Part shown: positions 54,406 through 63,399 of the stretch, piece by piece
Layout: each line of letters opens with the position of its first letter
How positions within the stretch are numbered: the first letter of the stretch is position 1
NCBI RefSeq assembly: GCF_030499535.1
Contig: NZ_JASTLB010000001.1
Location: 5,642,001 to 5,706,000, forward strand
Source: Streptomyces sp. TG1A-8
GTDB lineage: Bacteria; Actinomycetota; Actinomycetes; Streptomycetales; Streptomycetaceae
Direction of reading: 5' to 3'
DNA length: 64,000 bases
Program-made: the position numbers and the translations under genes
The notes under the pieces: model-generated
Databases searched by the model: none
Seen by the model: only the letters and a program-made list of their open reading frames with translations
Told to the model about the DNA's origin: nothing

Positions 54406-55779
54406 ATGAGCACGGAAGCGCGCCGCGCCCCGACCCCTCCGGCGGACCGCACCGGCGGCGTCCGCGGTCCGGGACGCACCGCGCCCGCGCGCGGCGACGG
54501 CGACCTCGACGACGAACCCTCGGTGTTCGCACCCCGCACCCCGGCCGGGGACCGCCCCCGCCCTCCCGCGTTCCGCCCCGCCACCACCGCCCCCACCACC
54601 GCTCCCGCCCCCGGAACCCTGCCCCCGCCCGCCGCCTCGGCCCGCTTCCCGGACGGTCCGCCGACCGCGGGCCGGGGCGCCGCCGAAGGGGGTGGCCGTC
54701 CCGCCGCGCCCCCGCGACCGCCCCACGGCCCCGGCGCGCAGGGGGACGGCCCCGGCGGACCCCTGCCGGCGCGCCCTGCCGACGGCCCCGGCGCACGGCC
54801 CCCGGGCCCCGGCGCACGGCCCCCGGGTCCCGGTGCGCCGACGGGGGCGCCGTCCCGGACCACGGCACGGTTCCGCCCGGTGCCCCCGGCACCCGAGCCG
54901 GGCCCGTCCCCCGTCCCGGACCCGACGCTCCCCTGGGGCGCCGCCGCGGCGGGGCGTCCCGTCGTGACGTTCGGGGAGCCCGAGGGGTACGACGAGCGGC
55001 TGCGGGCCCGGCCGCTCGCGCGCGGCGCGCGGCTGCACCCCCGTGCCGCCGCTGCCGCGGCCTGCCTGGTGCTCGGCCTCGGCCTCATCGGCGGCGCCGC
55101 GACCGGCAGCTGGCTCACCGGGGACGGCGGCGGCACCGCCCGGACGGGTTTCGGCGCGGCGCGTACCCTGTGGCACAGCGTGCCCGTCGACCAGTTGTTC
55201 CCGCCCACCGTCCGGGGCACCGGCGCCGGTCCGGGGGGCGCCGACCGCACCTGGACCAGGATCGCCGTGGCTCCCGACAGCGGCTGCGCCGGCGCCTTCG
55301 ACCCGCCGCTGCGCAAGGCCCTCGCCCCCGTCGGCTGCCGCCGGCTGCTGCGCGCCACCTACACCGACGCCACCCAGAGCTACGTCACCACCGTCGGCCT
55401 GCTGTTCACCGGGGCCGACCCCGCCGCGATGTCCGCGCTCGCCGCCCGCTTCCGCGACGAGCACCTGGACCGCCGCACCGACCTCCTGCCCCGGCCGTAC
55501 GCCGCGGCCGGCACCGCCGCCGCCCGCTTCGGCGACCGGCAGCGCGCCACCTGGACGCTCTCCGTCCTCCCCGACGCCCCCGTCGTCGCCTACACCGTCT
55601 CCGGCTGGGCCGACGGCCGCACCGTCGACGCGCCGCTGCCCGCCGCCGACGCCACCCGGTCCGGCGCCACCTCGGCACCCGCCCAGGCCGGACTCGGCAA
55701 CGAGGCCCAGGGCCTGGCCGACCGCGTCGAACGGCGGCTGCGCCAGACCGTCGACCCGGCCACGGAGACCCCCTCGTGA
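54406..55779 (+). CDS. proline-rich single-span membrane protein
   Basis: 457 residues. Residues 1-205 are Pro/Ala/Gly-rich and likely disordered in the cytosol; one span lies at about 213-233 (AACLVLGLGLIGGAATGSW); the outside domain of about 220 residues has two cysteines (SGCAG, VGCRR) that may form a disulfide, and no known catalytic motif. ATG 54406 follows GGGGGG. The stop overlaps the start of the mycosin-like protease (GTGA), so the two are made together and may act as a pair. No family function recognised. Confidence 0.75.
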   Translation: MSTEARRAPTPPADRTGGVRGPGRTAPARGDGDLDDEPSVFAPRTPAGDRPRPPAFRPATTAPTTAPAPGTLPPPAASARFPDGPPTAGRGAAEGGGRPAAPPRPPHGPGAQGDGPGGPLPARPADGPGARPPGPGARPPGPGAPTGAPSRTTARFRPVPPAPEPGPSPVPDPTLPWGAAAAGRPVVTFGEPEGYDERLRARPLARGARLHPRAAAAAACLVLGLGLIGGAATGSWLTGDGGGTARTGFGAARTLWHSVPVDQLFPPTVRGTGAGPGGADRTWTRIAVAPDSGCAGAFDPPLRKALAPVGCRRLLRATYTDATQSYVTTVGLLFTGADPAAMSALAARFRDEHLDRRTDLLPRPYAAAGTAAARFGDRQRATWTLSVLPDAPVVAYTVSGWADGRTVDAPLPAADATRSGATSAPAQAGLGNEAQGLADRVERRLRQTVDPATETPS

Positions 55780-56966
55780 GGCGGCCGGCGCGCGGCCACC
55801 GCCGCAGGGCCGCGGCCGGGACCGCGACGGGCCTCCTCCTCGCCGGCTCCCTCGCCCTGCTCCCGTCCGCCCCCGCGTACGCCGACGGCATCCGCGCCCA
55901 GCAGTGGGGCCTGTCCGCCCTCCACCTCAGCGAGGCCTGGCGCACCACCAGGGGCCGGGGCGTCACCGTCGCCGTCCTGGACACCGGGGTCGAGGCCGGC
56001 CACCCGGACCTGACCGGCAACGTCCTGCCCGCCAAGGACATGATCGGCTTCGGCGCCCGCCCGGGACAGCGCGCCTGGGCCCGCCACGGCACCGCCATGG
56101 CCGGCATCATCGCCGGGCACGGCCACGGCCCCGGCGGCGCCGACGGCGTCATGGGCGTCGCGCCCGAGGCGCGGGTCCTGCCCGTCCGGGTCATCCTGGA
56201 GGACGGCGACCCCGCCCGCGCCAGGGCCCGCACCACCCGCGGCAACGCCCTCGCCGACGGCATCCGCTGGGCCGCCGACCACGGCGCCGACGTCATCAAC
56301 CTCTCCCTCGGCGACGACTCCGACTCCGCACACCCCGAGCCGAGCGAGGACGAGGCCGTGCAGTACGCCCTGAGGAAGGGCGTGGTCGTCGTGGCCTCCG
56401 CGGGCAACGGCGGCGACAAGGGCGACCACGTCTCCTACCCGGCCGCCTACCCGGGCGTCATCGCCGCCACCGCCGTGGACCGCTACGGCACCCGCGCCTC
56501 CTTCTCCACCCGCCGCTGGTACGCCGCCGTGAGCGCGCCCGGCGTGGACGTCGTCATCGCCGACCCCGACCACAAGTACTACGAGGGCTGGGGCACCTCT
56601 GCCGCCTCCGCCTTCGTCTCCGGCGCGGTGGCGCTGGTCAGGGCGGCCCACCCCGCCCTGACCCCGGCCCAGGTCAAGGACCTGCTGGAGGACACGGCCC
56701 GCGACGCCCCGGTGGGCGGCCGCGACGACTCCCGCGGCTTCGGCACGATCGATCCGGCGGCGGCCCTGGCGGCGGCCGGCCGGGTCGGACCGGAGAAGCT
56801 GCGCGTGGCACCGTACGGACGGAAGTACTTCGGAGCGGGCCCGGACGCCGCACGGCCCGCCGGCCCGGCCTCGGACTGGGCGGGCCCCCTGGCGGGCGGC
56901 GTGGGGGCGGCCCTGCTGGTGGTGGCGGCGGCCCTGTGGAGGGGTCGCAGGAGGGGAACCCCCTAG
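55776..56966 (+). CDS. S8 serine protease, mycosin-like, membrane-anchored
   Basis: 396 residues. A signal peptide (about 10-32, ending SAPAYA) precedes a subtilisin domain with the triad Asp69 (VLDTGVE), His104 (RHGTAMAG) and Ser275 (GTSAASAF). A C-terminal span (about 368-390, GPLAGGVGAALLVVAAALW) with basic tail anchors it, as in type VII secretion mycosins. No ESX genes (eccC, esxA) are near. The substrate may be the partner protein encoded just upstream. Start GTG 55776 overlaps the previous stop. Confidence 0.87.
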   Translation: MRRPARGHRRRAAAGTATGLLLAGSLALLPSAPAYADGIRAQQWGLSALHLSEAWRTTRGRGVTVAVLDTGVEAGHPDLTGNVLPAKDMIGFGARPGQRAWARHGTAMAGIIAGHGHGPGGADGVMGVAPEARVLPVRVILEDGDPARARARTTRGNALADGIRWAADHGADVINLSLGDDSDSAHPEPSEDEAVQYALRKGVVVVASAGNGGDKGDHVSYPAAYPGVIAATAVDRYGTRASFSTRRWYAAVSAPGVDVVIADPDHKYYEGWGTSAASAFVSGAVALVRAAHPALTPAQVKDLLEDTARDAPVGGRDDSRGFGTIDPAAALAAAGRVGPEKLRVAPYGRKYFGAGPDAARPAGPASDWAGPLAGGVGAALLVVAAALWRGRRRGTP

Positions 56967-57054
56967 CGGACGCCCCCGCCGGGGGCACCGGAGCCGGCCG
57001 CGGCGGGCGGCCCCGCCACCGCGGTCCCGTACGGGCCCGGCGGCCTTCCCCCGA

Positions 57055-57069
57055 TAGGGTCGGTGACCG
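57055..57069 (+). promoter_or_regulatory. leaderless-type promoter of the SseB gene
   Basis: TAGGGT at 57055-57060 is eight bases before GTG 57069 and too close for the GTG at 57063. Confidence 0.45.
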
Positions 57070-57800
57070 TGGCGAACAAGAACATCCCCGACCCCGGCTT
57101 CCGCGACGACGACGGCTCCGCCGACCCCCGGCTCGGCGCCGCCCTCGCCGCCTGGGCCGAGGACCGCAGCGCCCTGGAGCCGGTGCTGGAGGCGCTGAAG
57201 GGCGCCCGCCTGCTCGTCCCCGTCGTCGCCGTGCTCGGCGAGGCCGAGGAGGACGGGAACGGGCTGCGCCGGGAGAAGACCAGCGACATGGCCGTGCCCA
57301 CCCTGAAGGCCGGCTCGCGCACCGCGCTGCCCGCCTTCACCTCCACCGACTCCCTCGCCCGCTGGGACCCGGCGGCCCGCCCCGTCGCCGTGCCCCTGCA
57401 CCAGGCGCTGCGGGCCGCCGCGCACGAGAAGGCGGACACCATCATCCTGGACCTGGCCGGACCGGTGCCGTTCGAACTGTCCGGCCCCGCCCTGCTCGCC
57501 CTCGCCGAGGGCCGTACCAGCACCGACCCGCTCGCCGACCCGGCCGTCCTGGCCGCCGTCCGCACCGCCGTGGCCGCCGAGCCCGCCGTGCTGCGCGCCC
57601 ACCTCGGACCCGGCCGGGCCGACGGCGTCCTCGCCCTCGTCCTGGACCCGGCCGCCGCGCCCGCCGAGGCCGCCCGCGCCGTCGCCGGGCGCCTGGCCGC
57701 CGACGAGACACTGAGGGCCCGCCTGGTGCGGGGCCTCGACCTGGCGCTGCTGCCGGCCGGGACCACCCCCGCGGGCGAGCCCCTGTACGTACGCGGGTGA
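57069..57800 (+). CDS. SseB family protein
   Basis: 243 residues. An N-terminal SseB-like domain (about 20-135) is seen in LEALKGARLLVPVVAVLGEAE, then MAVPTLKAGSRTALPAFTSTDSLARW. A second, alanine-rich domain follows. SseB proteins are small, of uncertain function; some help type III or VII secretion or bind toxins. The start is set by the -10 box eight bases upstream. It is convergent with the DUF1844 gene. Confidence 0.85.
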   Translation: MANKNIPDPGFRDDDGSADPRLGAALAAWAEDRSALEPVLEALKGARLLVPVVAVLGEAEEDGNGLRREKTSDMAVPTLKAGSRTALPAFTSTDSLARWDPAARPVAVPLHQALRAAAHEKADTIILDLAGPVPFELSGPALLALAEGRTSTDPLADPAVLAAVRTAVAAEPAVLRAHLGPGRADGVLALVLDPAAAPAEAARAVAGRLAADETLRARLVRGLDLALLPAGTTPAGEPLYVRG

Positions 57801-57809
57801 GCCGGCCGG

Positions 57810-58166
57810 CTAGCCGTAGACCGGGCCGGTGTACTTCTCGCCCGGTCCCTGGCCCGGCTCGTCCGGCACGATCGACGCCTCGCGGAACGCCAGCTGCAGC
57901 GACTTCAGGCCGTCGCGCAGCGGCGCGGCGTGGAAGGAGCTGATCTCCGTCGCACCCGCGTCCAGCAGGCCGGCGAGCGCGGTGATCAGCTTGCGGGCCT
58001 CGTCCAGGTCCTTGTACTTCTCGCCCTCCTCGGTCAGCCCGAGCTTCACGGCGGCGGCGCTCATCAGGTTGACGGCGACCGTCACGATCACCTCGACGGC
58101 GGGGACCTCGGCGATGTCCCGGGTCATCGCGTCGAAGTCGGGGGTCTCAGGAGGGGTCTCACTCAT
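57810..58166 (-). CDS. DUF1844 family protein
   Basis: 118 residues. The core FDAMTRDIAEVPAVEVIVTVAVNLMSAAAVKLGL near residues 10-45 is typical of DUF1844, a helix-rich domain found beside infC in actinobacteria. Function unknown. ATG 58166 is six bases after TATCGT on the minus strand, so the message is probably leaderless. Confidence 0.85.
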   Translation of the reverse strand: MSETPPETPDFDAMTRDIAEVPAVEVIVTVAVNLMSAAAVKLGLTEEGEKYKDLDEARKLITALAGLLDAGATEISSFHAAPLRDGLKSLQLAFREASIVPDEPGQGPGEKYTGPVYG

Positions 58167-58172
58167 GCCCAC

Positions 58173-58178
58173 ACGATA
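58173..58178 (-). promoter_or_regulatory. leaderless -10 box of the DUF1844 gene
   Basis: TATCGT on the minus strand stands six bases before ATG 58166. No ribosome-binding site follows. Confidence 0.5.
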
Positions 58179-58211
58179 GGCGGTCCGCGCGGCCCCACCT
58201 CCCGTTAGCCC

Positions 58212-58234
58212 TTGTCAAGCGATCCTGATAGTCT
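58212..58234 (+). promoter_or_regulatory. infC promoter with TTGTCA and TAGTCT at short spacing
   Basis: TTGTCA (58212-58217) and TAGTCT (58229-58234) are separated by 11 bases, the same geometry as PafBC-type promoters, but the inner three bases of the TTGTCRGTG motif do not match. It is at least a good -10 for the infC operon. Confidence 0.4.
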
Positions 58235-58531
58235 GGAGTACGACCGGCCGGGCACGACTGTGCACGGCCCACAAGTGGAGGCTCCGATCTCCCACCCGAC
58301 CGCCCTCCGGGACGGCGGGTCATCCGGTCAGGTGGCCGCCATCGTTCCGTACGGACGATGGAGCCGCCCGAAGCGCGCCCCGCGGCCATCGCGGCGGTGC
58401 TCCGGTTGCCATGGAGCCCCGCCTGTGATCGTCCGGGGCATTTTTCGTGCTTCGGCGCGGTTAGGTCTATCGAACAGAGACGTTACGCGGCTGTCCGCCA
58501 GACCGCCGTGTGGTGCTACCGAGGAGGATCC
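58235..58531 (+). promoter_or_regulatory. long structured leader of infC
   Basis: About 290 bases hold three hairpins: GACCGCC...GGCGGGTC near 58300-58322, CCATCGT...ACGATGG at 58339-58361 and the terminator at 58416-58445. A leader this long with a U-tract hairpin is typical of ribosomal-protein operon control. Nothing here identifies the regulator. Confidence 0.5.
58416..58445 (+). terminator. intrinsic terminator within the infC leader
   Basis: GCCCCG (58416-58421) pairs with CGGGGC (58434-58439) around a 12-base loop and is followed by ATTTTT. It stands 87 bases before the infC start, so it is a candidate attenuator rather than the end of a gene. U-tracts are rare at this GC content. Confidence 0.65.
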
Positions 58532-59188
58532 ATCAGCGCCGAGCCCCGCATCAACGACCGGATTCGCGTTCCCGAGGTGCGACTTGTCGGTCCCAGTGGC
58601 GAGCAGGTCGGCATCGTGCCGCTCGCGAAGGCACTGGAGCTTGCGCAGGAGTACGACCTCGACCTGGTCGAGGTCGCGGCGAACGCCCGTCCGCCCGTGT
58701 GCAAGCTCATGGACTACGGGAAGTTCAAGTACGAGTCGGCCATGAAGGCCCGTGAGGCGCGCAAGAACCAGGCGCACACGGTCATCAAGGAGATGAAACT
58801 CCGGCCGAAGATCGACCCGCACGACTATGACACCAAGAAGGGTCACGTCGTCCGGTTCCTCAAGCAGGGCGACAAGGTCAAGATCACGATCATGTTCCGT
58901 GGTCGCGAGCAGTCCCGGCCCGAGCTGGGCTACCGGCTGCTGCAGCGGCTCGCGGAGGACGTCCAGGACCTCGGTTTCGTGGAGTCGAACCCGAAGCAGG
59001 ACGGCCGGAACATGATCATGGTCCTCGGTCCGCACAAGAAGAAGACCGAGGCGATGGCCGAGGCGCGCCAGGCGCAGGAAGCCCGCAAGGCCGATGCGAA
59101 GGCCAACCCCGGCCGGTCGCAGAACCCCGCCGAGGCGGAGGCCGGGACCGAGGCCGAGGCGCCGTCCGAGGAACCCGCCGAGGCGTGA
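58532..59188 (+). CDS. infC: translation initiation factor IF-3
   Basis: 218 residues from an ATC start at 58532. The ribosome site GAGGAGG ends four bases before it, and the protein then reads [18 protein letters not shown], the normal IF-3 start. The nearest standard start, GTG 58508, would put the ribosome site inside the coding sequence. IF-3 rejects poor start codons, so a rare AUC start would let it repress itself, as with AUU in E. coli. Domains: N-terminal (about 1-75), basic linker, C-terminal (85-170), then an acidic tail of 35 residues. Confidence 0.92.
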   Translation: MSAEPRINDRIRVPEVRLVGPSGEQVGIVPLAKALELAQEYDLDLVEVAANARPPVCKLMDYGKFKYESAMKAREARKNQAHTVIKEMKLRPKIDPHDYDTKKGHVVRFLKQGDKVKITIMFRGREQSRPELGYRLLQRLAEDVQDLGFVESNPKQDGRNMIMVLGPHKKKTEAMAEARQAQEARKADAKANPGRSQNPAEAEAGTEAEAPSEEPAEA

Positions 59189-59232
59189 TCCCGGGGGACG
59201 CCAGTCCCCAGGACGTAACCGAAACAAGACGA

Positions 59233-59273
59233 CGCTCCACCGTGCCCGGTTTCCGTGACCGGGCACCGGAGCG
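59233..59273 (+). terminator. hairpin between infC and rpmI
   Basis: CGCTCC/GGAGCG outer and GTGCCCGGT/ACCGGGCAC inner stems with a 7-base loop lie in the infC-rpmI gap. It could reduce read-through or be a processing or L20-binding site. No U-tract. Confidence 0.45.
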
Positions 59274-59298
59274 CCACCGACGAGGAGATAACGGCGCC

Positions 59299-59493
59299 AT
59301 GCCGAAGAACAAGTCGCACAGCGGTGCCAGCAAGCGCTTCAAGGTCACCGGCTCCGGCAAGGTGCTCCGCGAGCGCGCCGGCAAGCGCCACCTGCTCGAG
59401 CACAAGTCGTCCCGCGTGACGCGTCGCCTCACCGGCAACGCCGAGATGGCCCCGGGCGACGCCGCGAAGATCAAGAAGCTTCTCGGCAAGTGA
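59299..59493 (+). CDS. rpmI: 50S ribosomal protein L35
   Basis: 64 residues, normal for L35. Lysine- and arginine-rich ([20 protein letters not shown], then [15 protein letters not shown]). GAGGAG lies upstream of ATG 59299. Middle gene of infC-rpmI-rplT. Confidence 0.97.
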   Translation: MPKNKSHSGASKRFKVTGSGKVLRERAGKRHLLEHKSSRVTRRLTGNAEMAPGDAAKIKKLLGK

Positions 59494-59592
59494 CGCGGCG
59501 GCGCCGCCTGAGCGCCGTCCGTCCGGACCGGGACCCCATCGTTTCCGGGCCGTGTGAGCACCCCCCACGGCCCCGCTACAAGGAGTTAACAA

Positions 59593-59976
59593 GTGGCACG
59601 CGTCAAGCGGGCAGTCAACGCCCACAAGAAGCGCCGGGCGATCCTCGAGCAGGCCTCCGGCTACCGCGGTCAGCGTTCGCGCCTGTACCGCAAGGCCAAG
59701 GAGCAGGTCACCCACTCGCTGGTCTACAACTACAACGACCGCAAGAAGCGCAAGGGCGACTTCCGTCAGCTGTGGATCCAGCGCATCAACGCCGCTGCCC
59801 GCGCCAACGGCATGACCTACAACCGCTTCATCCAGGGTCTGAAGGCCGCGAACGTCGAGGTCGACCGCAAGATCCTGGCCGAGCTGGCCGTCAACGACGC
59901 GAGCGCCTTCGCGGCGCTGGTCGAGGTCGCGCAGAAGGCGCTGCCGAGCGACGTCAACGCCCCCAAGGCTGCGTGA
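59593..59976 (+). CDS. rplT: 50S ribosomal protein L20
   Basis: 127 residues. An extended basic N-terminal part ([13 protein letters not shown] and on) enters 23S rRNA early in assembly; the C-terminal globular domain is at 60-118. In other bacteria L20 represses its own operon by binding the leader. GTG 59593 has AAGGAG about nine bases upstream. It lies 99 bases after rpmI. Confidence 0.97.
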   Translation: MARVKRAVNAHKKRRAILEQASGYRGQRSRLYRKAKEQVTHSLVYNYNDRKKRKGDFRQLWIQRINAAARANGMTYNRFIQGLKAANVEVDRKILAELAVNDASAFAALVEVAQKALPSDVNAPKAA

Positions 59977-60008
59977 CGCCGCGCTGGCCCCAGGCCGACG
60001 TGACTGTA

Positions 60009-60038
60009 CGGACCCGCGGGCACTGGCCTGCGGGTCCG
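60009..60038 (+). terminator. terminator of the infC operon
   Basis: CGGACCCGC pairs with GCGGGTCCG, with inner GGG/CCT pairs, followed by CCGCTTTG. It is 32 bases after the rplT stop. Confidence 0.7.
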
Positions 60039-60079
60039 CCGCTTTGTACGCGGAACGCGAACTGCTGAAGGTGAAGAGG

Positions 60080-60943
60080 ATGCCCCCTGCCGGCCCCGAG
60101 CCGATCTCCCCCCGCTCCGCCCGGGTGAGCGCCGCCCGGCGGCTCGCCAGGCGGAACTTCCGGGGCAAGGACCGGCTCTTCCTCGCGGAGGGACCGCAGG
60201 CCGTGCGGGAGGCCGCCGGGCACCGGGCGGCCGACGGCACGGCCACGCTGGTGGAGCTGTTCGCCACCGCGGAGGCCGCCGAGCGCCACGCCGGCATCGT
60301 CGGGGCGGCCCGCGGCGCCGGCGCCCGCGTGCACCTCGCCCCCGAAGAGGTCGTCGCCGACATCTCCACCACCGTCACGCCGCAGGGGCTCGTCGGCGTC
60401 TGCCGGTTCCTGGACACCCCCTTCGAGGACGTCCTGGCCGCCCGCCCGCGGCTCGTCGCCGTCCTCGCCCACGTGCGCGACCCCGGCAACGCCGGCACCG
60501 TGCTGCGCTGCGCCGACGCGGCCGGCGCCGAGGCCGTCGTCCTCACCGACGCCTCCGTCGACCTGTACAACCCCAAGGCCGTCCGCGCCTCCGTCGGCTC
60601 CCTGTTCCACCTCCCGGTCGCCGTCGGCGTGCCGGTCGAGCAGGCCGTGCGGGGGCTGAGGGGTGCCGGTGTGCGCGTCCTGGCCGCCGACGGCGCGGGC
60701 GACCGCGACCTCGACGAGGAACTGGACAAGGGCGCCATGGGCGGGCCGACCGCCTGGGTGTTCGGCAACGAGGCCTGGGGGCTCCCCGGGGAGACCCGCG
60801 CGCTCGCCGACGCCGTCGTCCGCGTCCCCCTCCACGGAAGGGCCGAGAGCCTGAACCTCGCCACGGCCGCGGCCGTGTGCCTGTACGCGTCGGCCCGTGC
60901 ACAGCGCGCCCCCACGGGGTGCCGCTCCGTCACCGTGAGCTAG
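60080..60943 (+). CDS. SpoU/TrmH-family RNA 2'-O-methyltransferase
   Basis: 287 residues. An N-terminal substrate-binding domain (about 10-95) is followed by the SPOUT knot: motif 1 HVRDPGNAGTVLRCADAAG, motif 2 VFGNEAWGLP, motif 3 VPLHGRAESLNLATAAAVCLY. It methylates a ribose in rRNA or tRNA from SAM. ATG 60080 is preferred over GTG 60071 for the spacing of GAAGG. Its stop overlaps the -10 region of the next gene. Confidence 0.9.
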   Translation: MPPAGPEPISPRSARVSAARRLARRNFRGKDRLFLAEGPQAVREAAGHRAADGTATLVELFATAEAAERHAGIVGAARGAGARVHLAPEEVVADISTTVTPQGLVGVCRFLDTPFEDVLAARPRLVAVLAHVRDPGNAGTVLRCADAAGAEAVVLTDASVDLYNPKAVRASVGSLFHLPVAVGVPVEQAVRGLRGAGVRVLAADGAGDRDLDEELDKGAMGGPTAWVFGNEAWGLPGETRALADAVVRVPLHGRAESLNLATAAAVCLYASARAQRAPTGCRSVTVS

Positions 60944-60949
60944 TAGGGT
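60944..60949 (+). promoter_or_regulatory. -10 box of the histidine kinase gene
   Basis: TAGGGT begins one base after the methyltransferase stop and 45 bases before ATG 60994. Confidence 0.4.
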
Positions 60950-60993
60950 GGCCGGCTCGGGACCCTGCGCCGGCTGAGAGGTGGGGTACAGGG

Positions 60994-62148
60994 ATGAGTG
61001 TGGTCGACGCGAGCACCGCGCCGGACGGGCGGGACGGGCGGGACGGGCGCCGCCCGCCCGCGCCCCGGCACGGCGGCCGTGCCGGGGCGCGCCCCTGCGT
61101 CGACCCGGACCAGCTGCCCGACGGCCTCGTCGTCGCCGACGAGCACGGCCGCGTCGTCTGCTTCAACGCCGCCGCCCAACGCATCACCGCCGTCCGCGCC
61201 GCCGACGCCCTCGGCGCACCCCTGGAGAAGGCGCTGCCGCTGGAGGACCTGGAGGGCCGCCGCTGGTGGCAGCTCACCGACCCCTACGGCGGCCTGGCCA
61301 TCCGGGTGCGGCAGCCCGAACGCAACCTGCTGCTGCCGGGCGTGCGCGAGGTGCTCGTCTCCGCCCGGTACGTGCGCGACTTACCCCTCGGGCCCGTCCG
61401 GCGCGTCGTCGTCACGCTGCGGGACACCGAGGCCCGCCGCCGCACCGAGCGCAGCCACGCCGAGCTGATCGCCACCGTCGCCCACGAGCTGCGCTCCCCG
61501 CTCACGTCCGTGAAGGGCTTCACCGCCACGCTCCTCGCCAAGTGGGAACGCTTCACCGACGACCAGAAACGGCTGATGCTGGAGACCGTCGACGCCGACG
61601 CTGACCGGGTCACCCGGCTCATCGCCGAACTGCTCGACATCTCGCGGATCGACTCCGGGCGGCTGGAGGTGCGCCGGCAGCCCGTCGACATCGGGGCCGC
61701 CGTCTCCCGGCACATCCAGGCCTACGTCGCCGCGGGCCAGCGCGCCGACCGCTTCCTGCTGCGCATCGAACAGCCGCTGCCCGCCCTGTGGGCCGACCCC
61801 GACAAGATCGACCAGGTGCTGAGCAACCTGCTGGAAAACGCCGTGCGGCACGGCGAGGGAACCGTCACCATTGACGTCACGCCCTCGGCGTCCCCCCGCG
61901 AGGGCGAGGAGACCGGCACGTCGGTCACGGTGAGCGACGAGGGGCCCGGCATCCCGGAGGAGTCCATGAACCGCGTCTTCACCCGCTTCTGGCGGGGCAG
62001 CAAGCGTGGCGGCACCGGCCTCGGGCTCTACATCGTCAAGGGCATCGTCGAGGCCCACGGCGGCACCATCACGGTCGGCCGCGCCTCCGGCGGCGGCGCC
62101 GAGTTCCGATTCACGCTGCCCGTGAGCATCCCCGCGTACCTCGCGTAG
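60994..62148 (+). CDS. PAS sensor histidine kinase (cytosolic, orphan)
   Basis: 384 residues. No membrane span. A Gly/Arg/Pro-rich N-terminus (about 1-40) precedes a PAS fold (about 45-145; DGLVVADEHGRVVCFNAAA), then HisKA with phospho-acceptor His164 (VAHELRSPLTSVKGF) and HATPase with the N, G1 and G2 boxes (NLLENAVRHG, DEGPGIP, GGTGLGLYIVK). It likely senses a cytosolic signal or membrane state. No response-regulator gene is next to it. ATG 60994 follows AGGG. Confidence 0.92.
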   Translation: MSVVDASTAPDGRDGRDGRRPPAPRHGGRAGARPCVDPDQLPDGLVVADEHGRVVCFNAAAQRITAVRAADALGAPLEKALPLEDLEGRRWWQLTDPYGGLAIRVRQPERNLLLPGVREVLVSARYVRDLPLGPVRRVVVTLRDTEARRRTERSHAELIATVAHELRSPLTSVKGFTATLLAKWERFTDDQKRLMLETVDADADRVTRLIAELLDISRIDSGRLEVRRQPVDIGAAVSRHIQAYVAAGQRADRFLLRIEQPLPALWADPDKIDQVLSNLLENAVRHGEGTVTIDVTPSASPREGEETGTSVTVSDEGPGIPEESMNRVFTRFWRGSKRGGTGLGLYIVKGIVEAHGGTITVGRASGGGAEFRFTLPVSIPAYLA

Positions 62149-62183
62149 CGGCCCACGGGCGCATTCGTCCGCCTCCACCCCGT

Positions 62184-62189
62184 TAGACT
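62184..62189 (+). promoter_or_regulatory. -10 box of pheST
   Basis: TAGACT lies 91 bases before the pheS ATG. No T-box and no Phe-rich leader peptide is seen in the leader. Confidence 0.4.
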
Positions 62190-62235
62190 CGGCCCCTGGC
62201 ACCCTTGTGTCCCACGGCGCTCCGCGAGTCGATGA

Positions 62236-63398
<1,163 letters not shown>

Positions 63399-63399
<1 letters not shown>

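Noticed and set aside
60957..60995. GGGACCCTGCGCCGGCTGAGAGG resembles the first half of a TPP riboswitch (split: GGGACCCTGCGCC plus GGCTGAGAGG).
   Set aside because: The second conserved half (ACCTGAT and the matching closing stem) is absent, and the downstream gene is a histidine kinase, not a thiamine gene.
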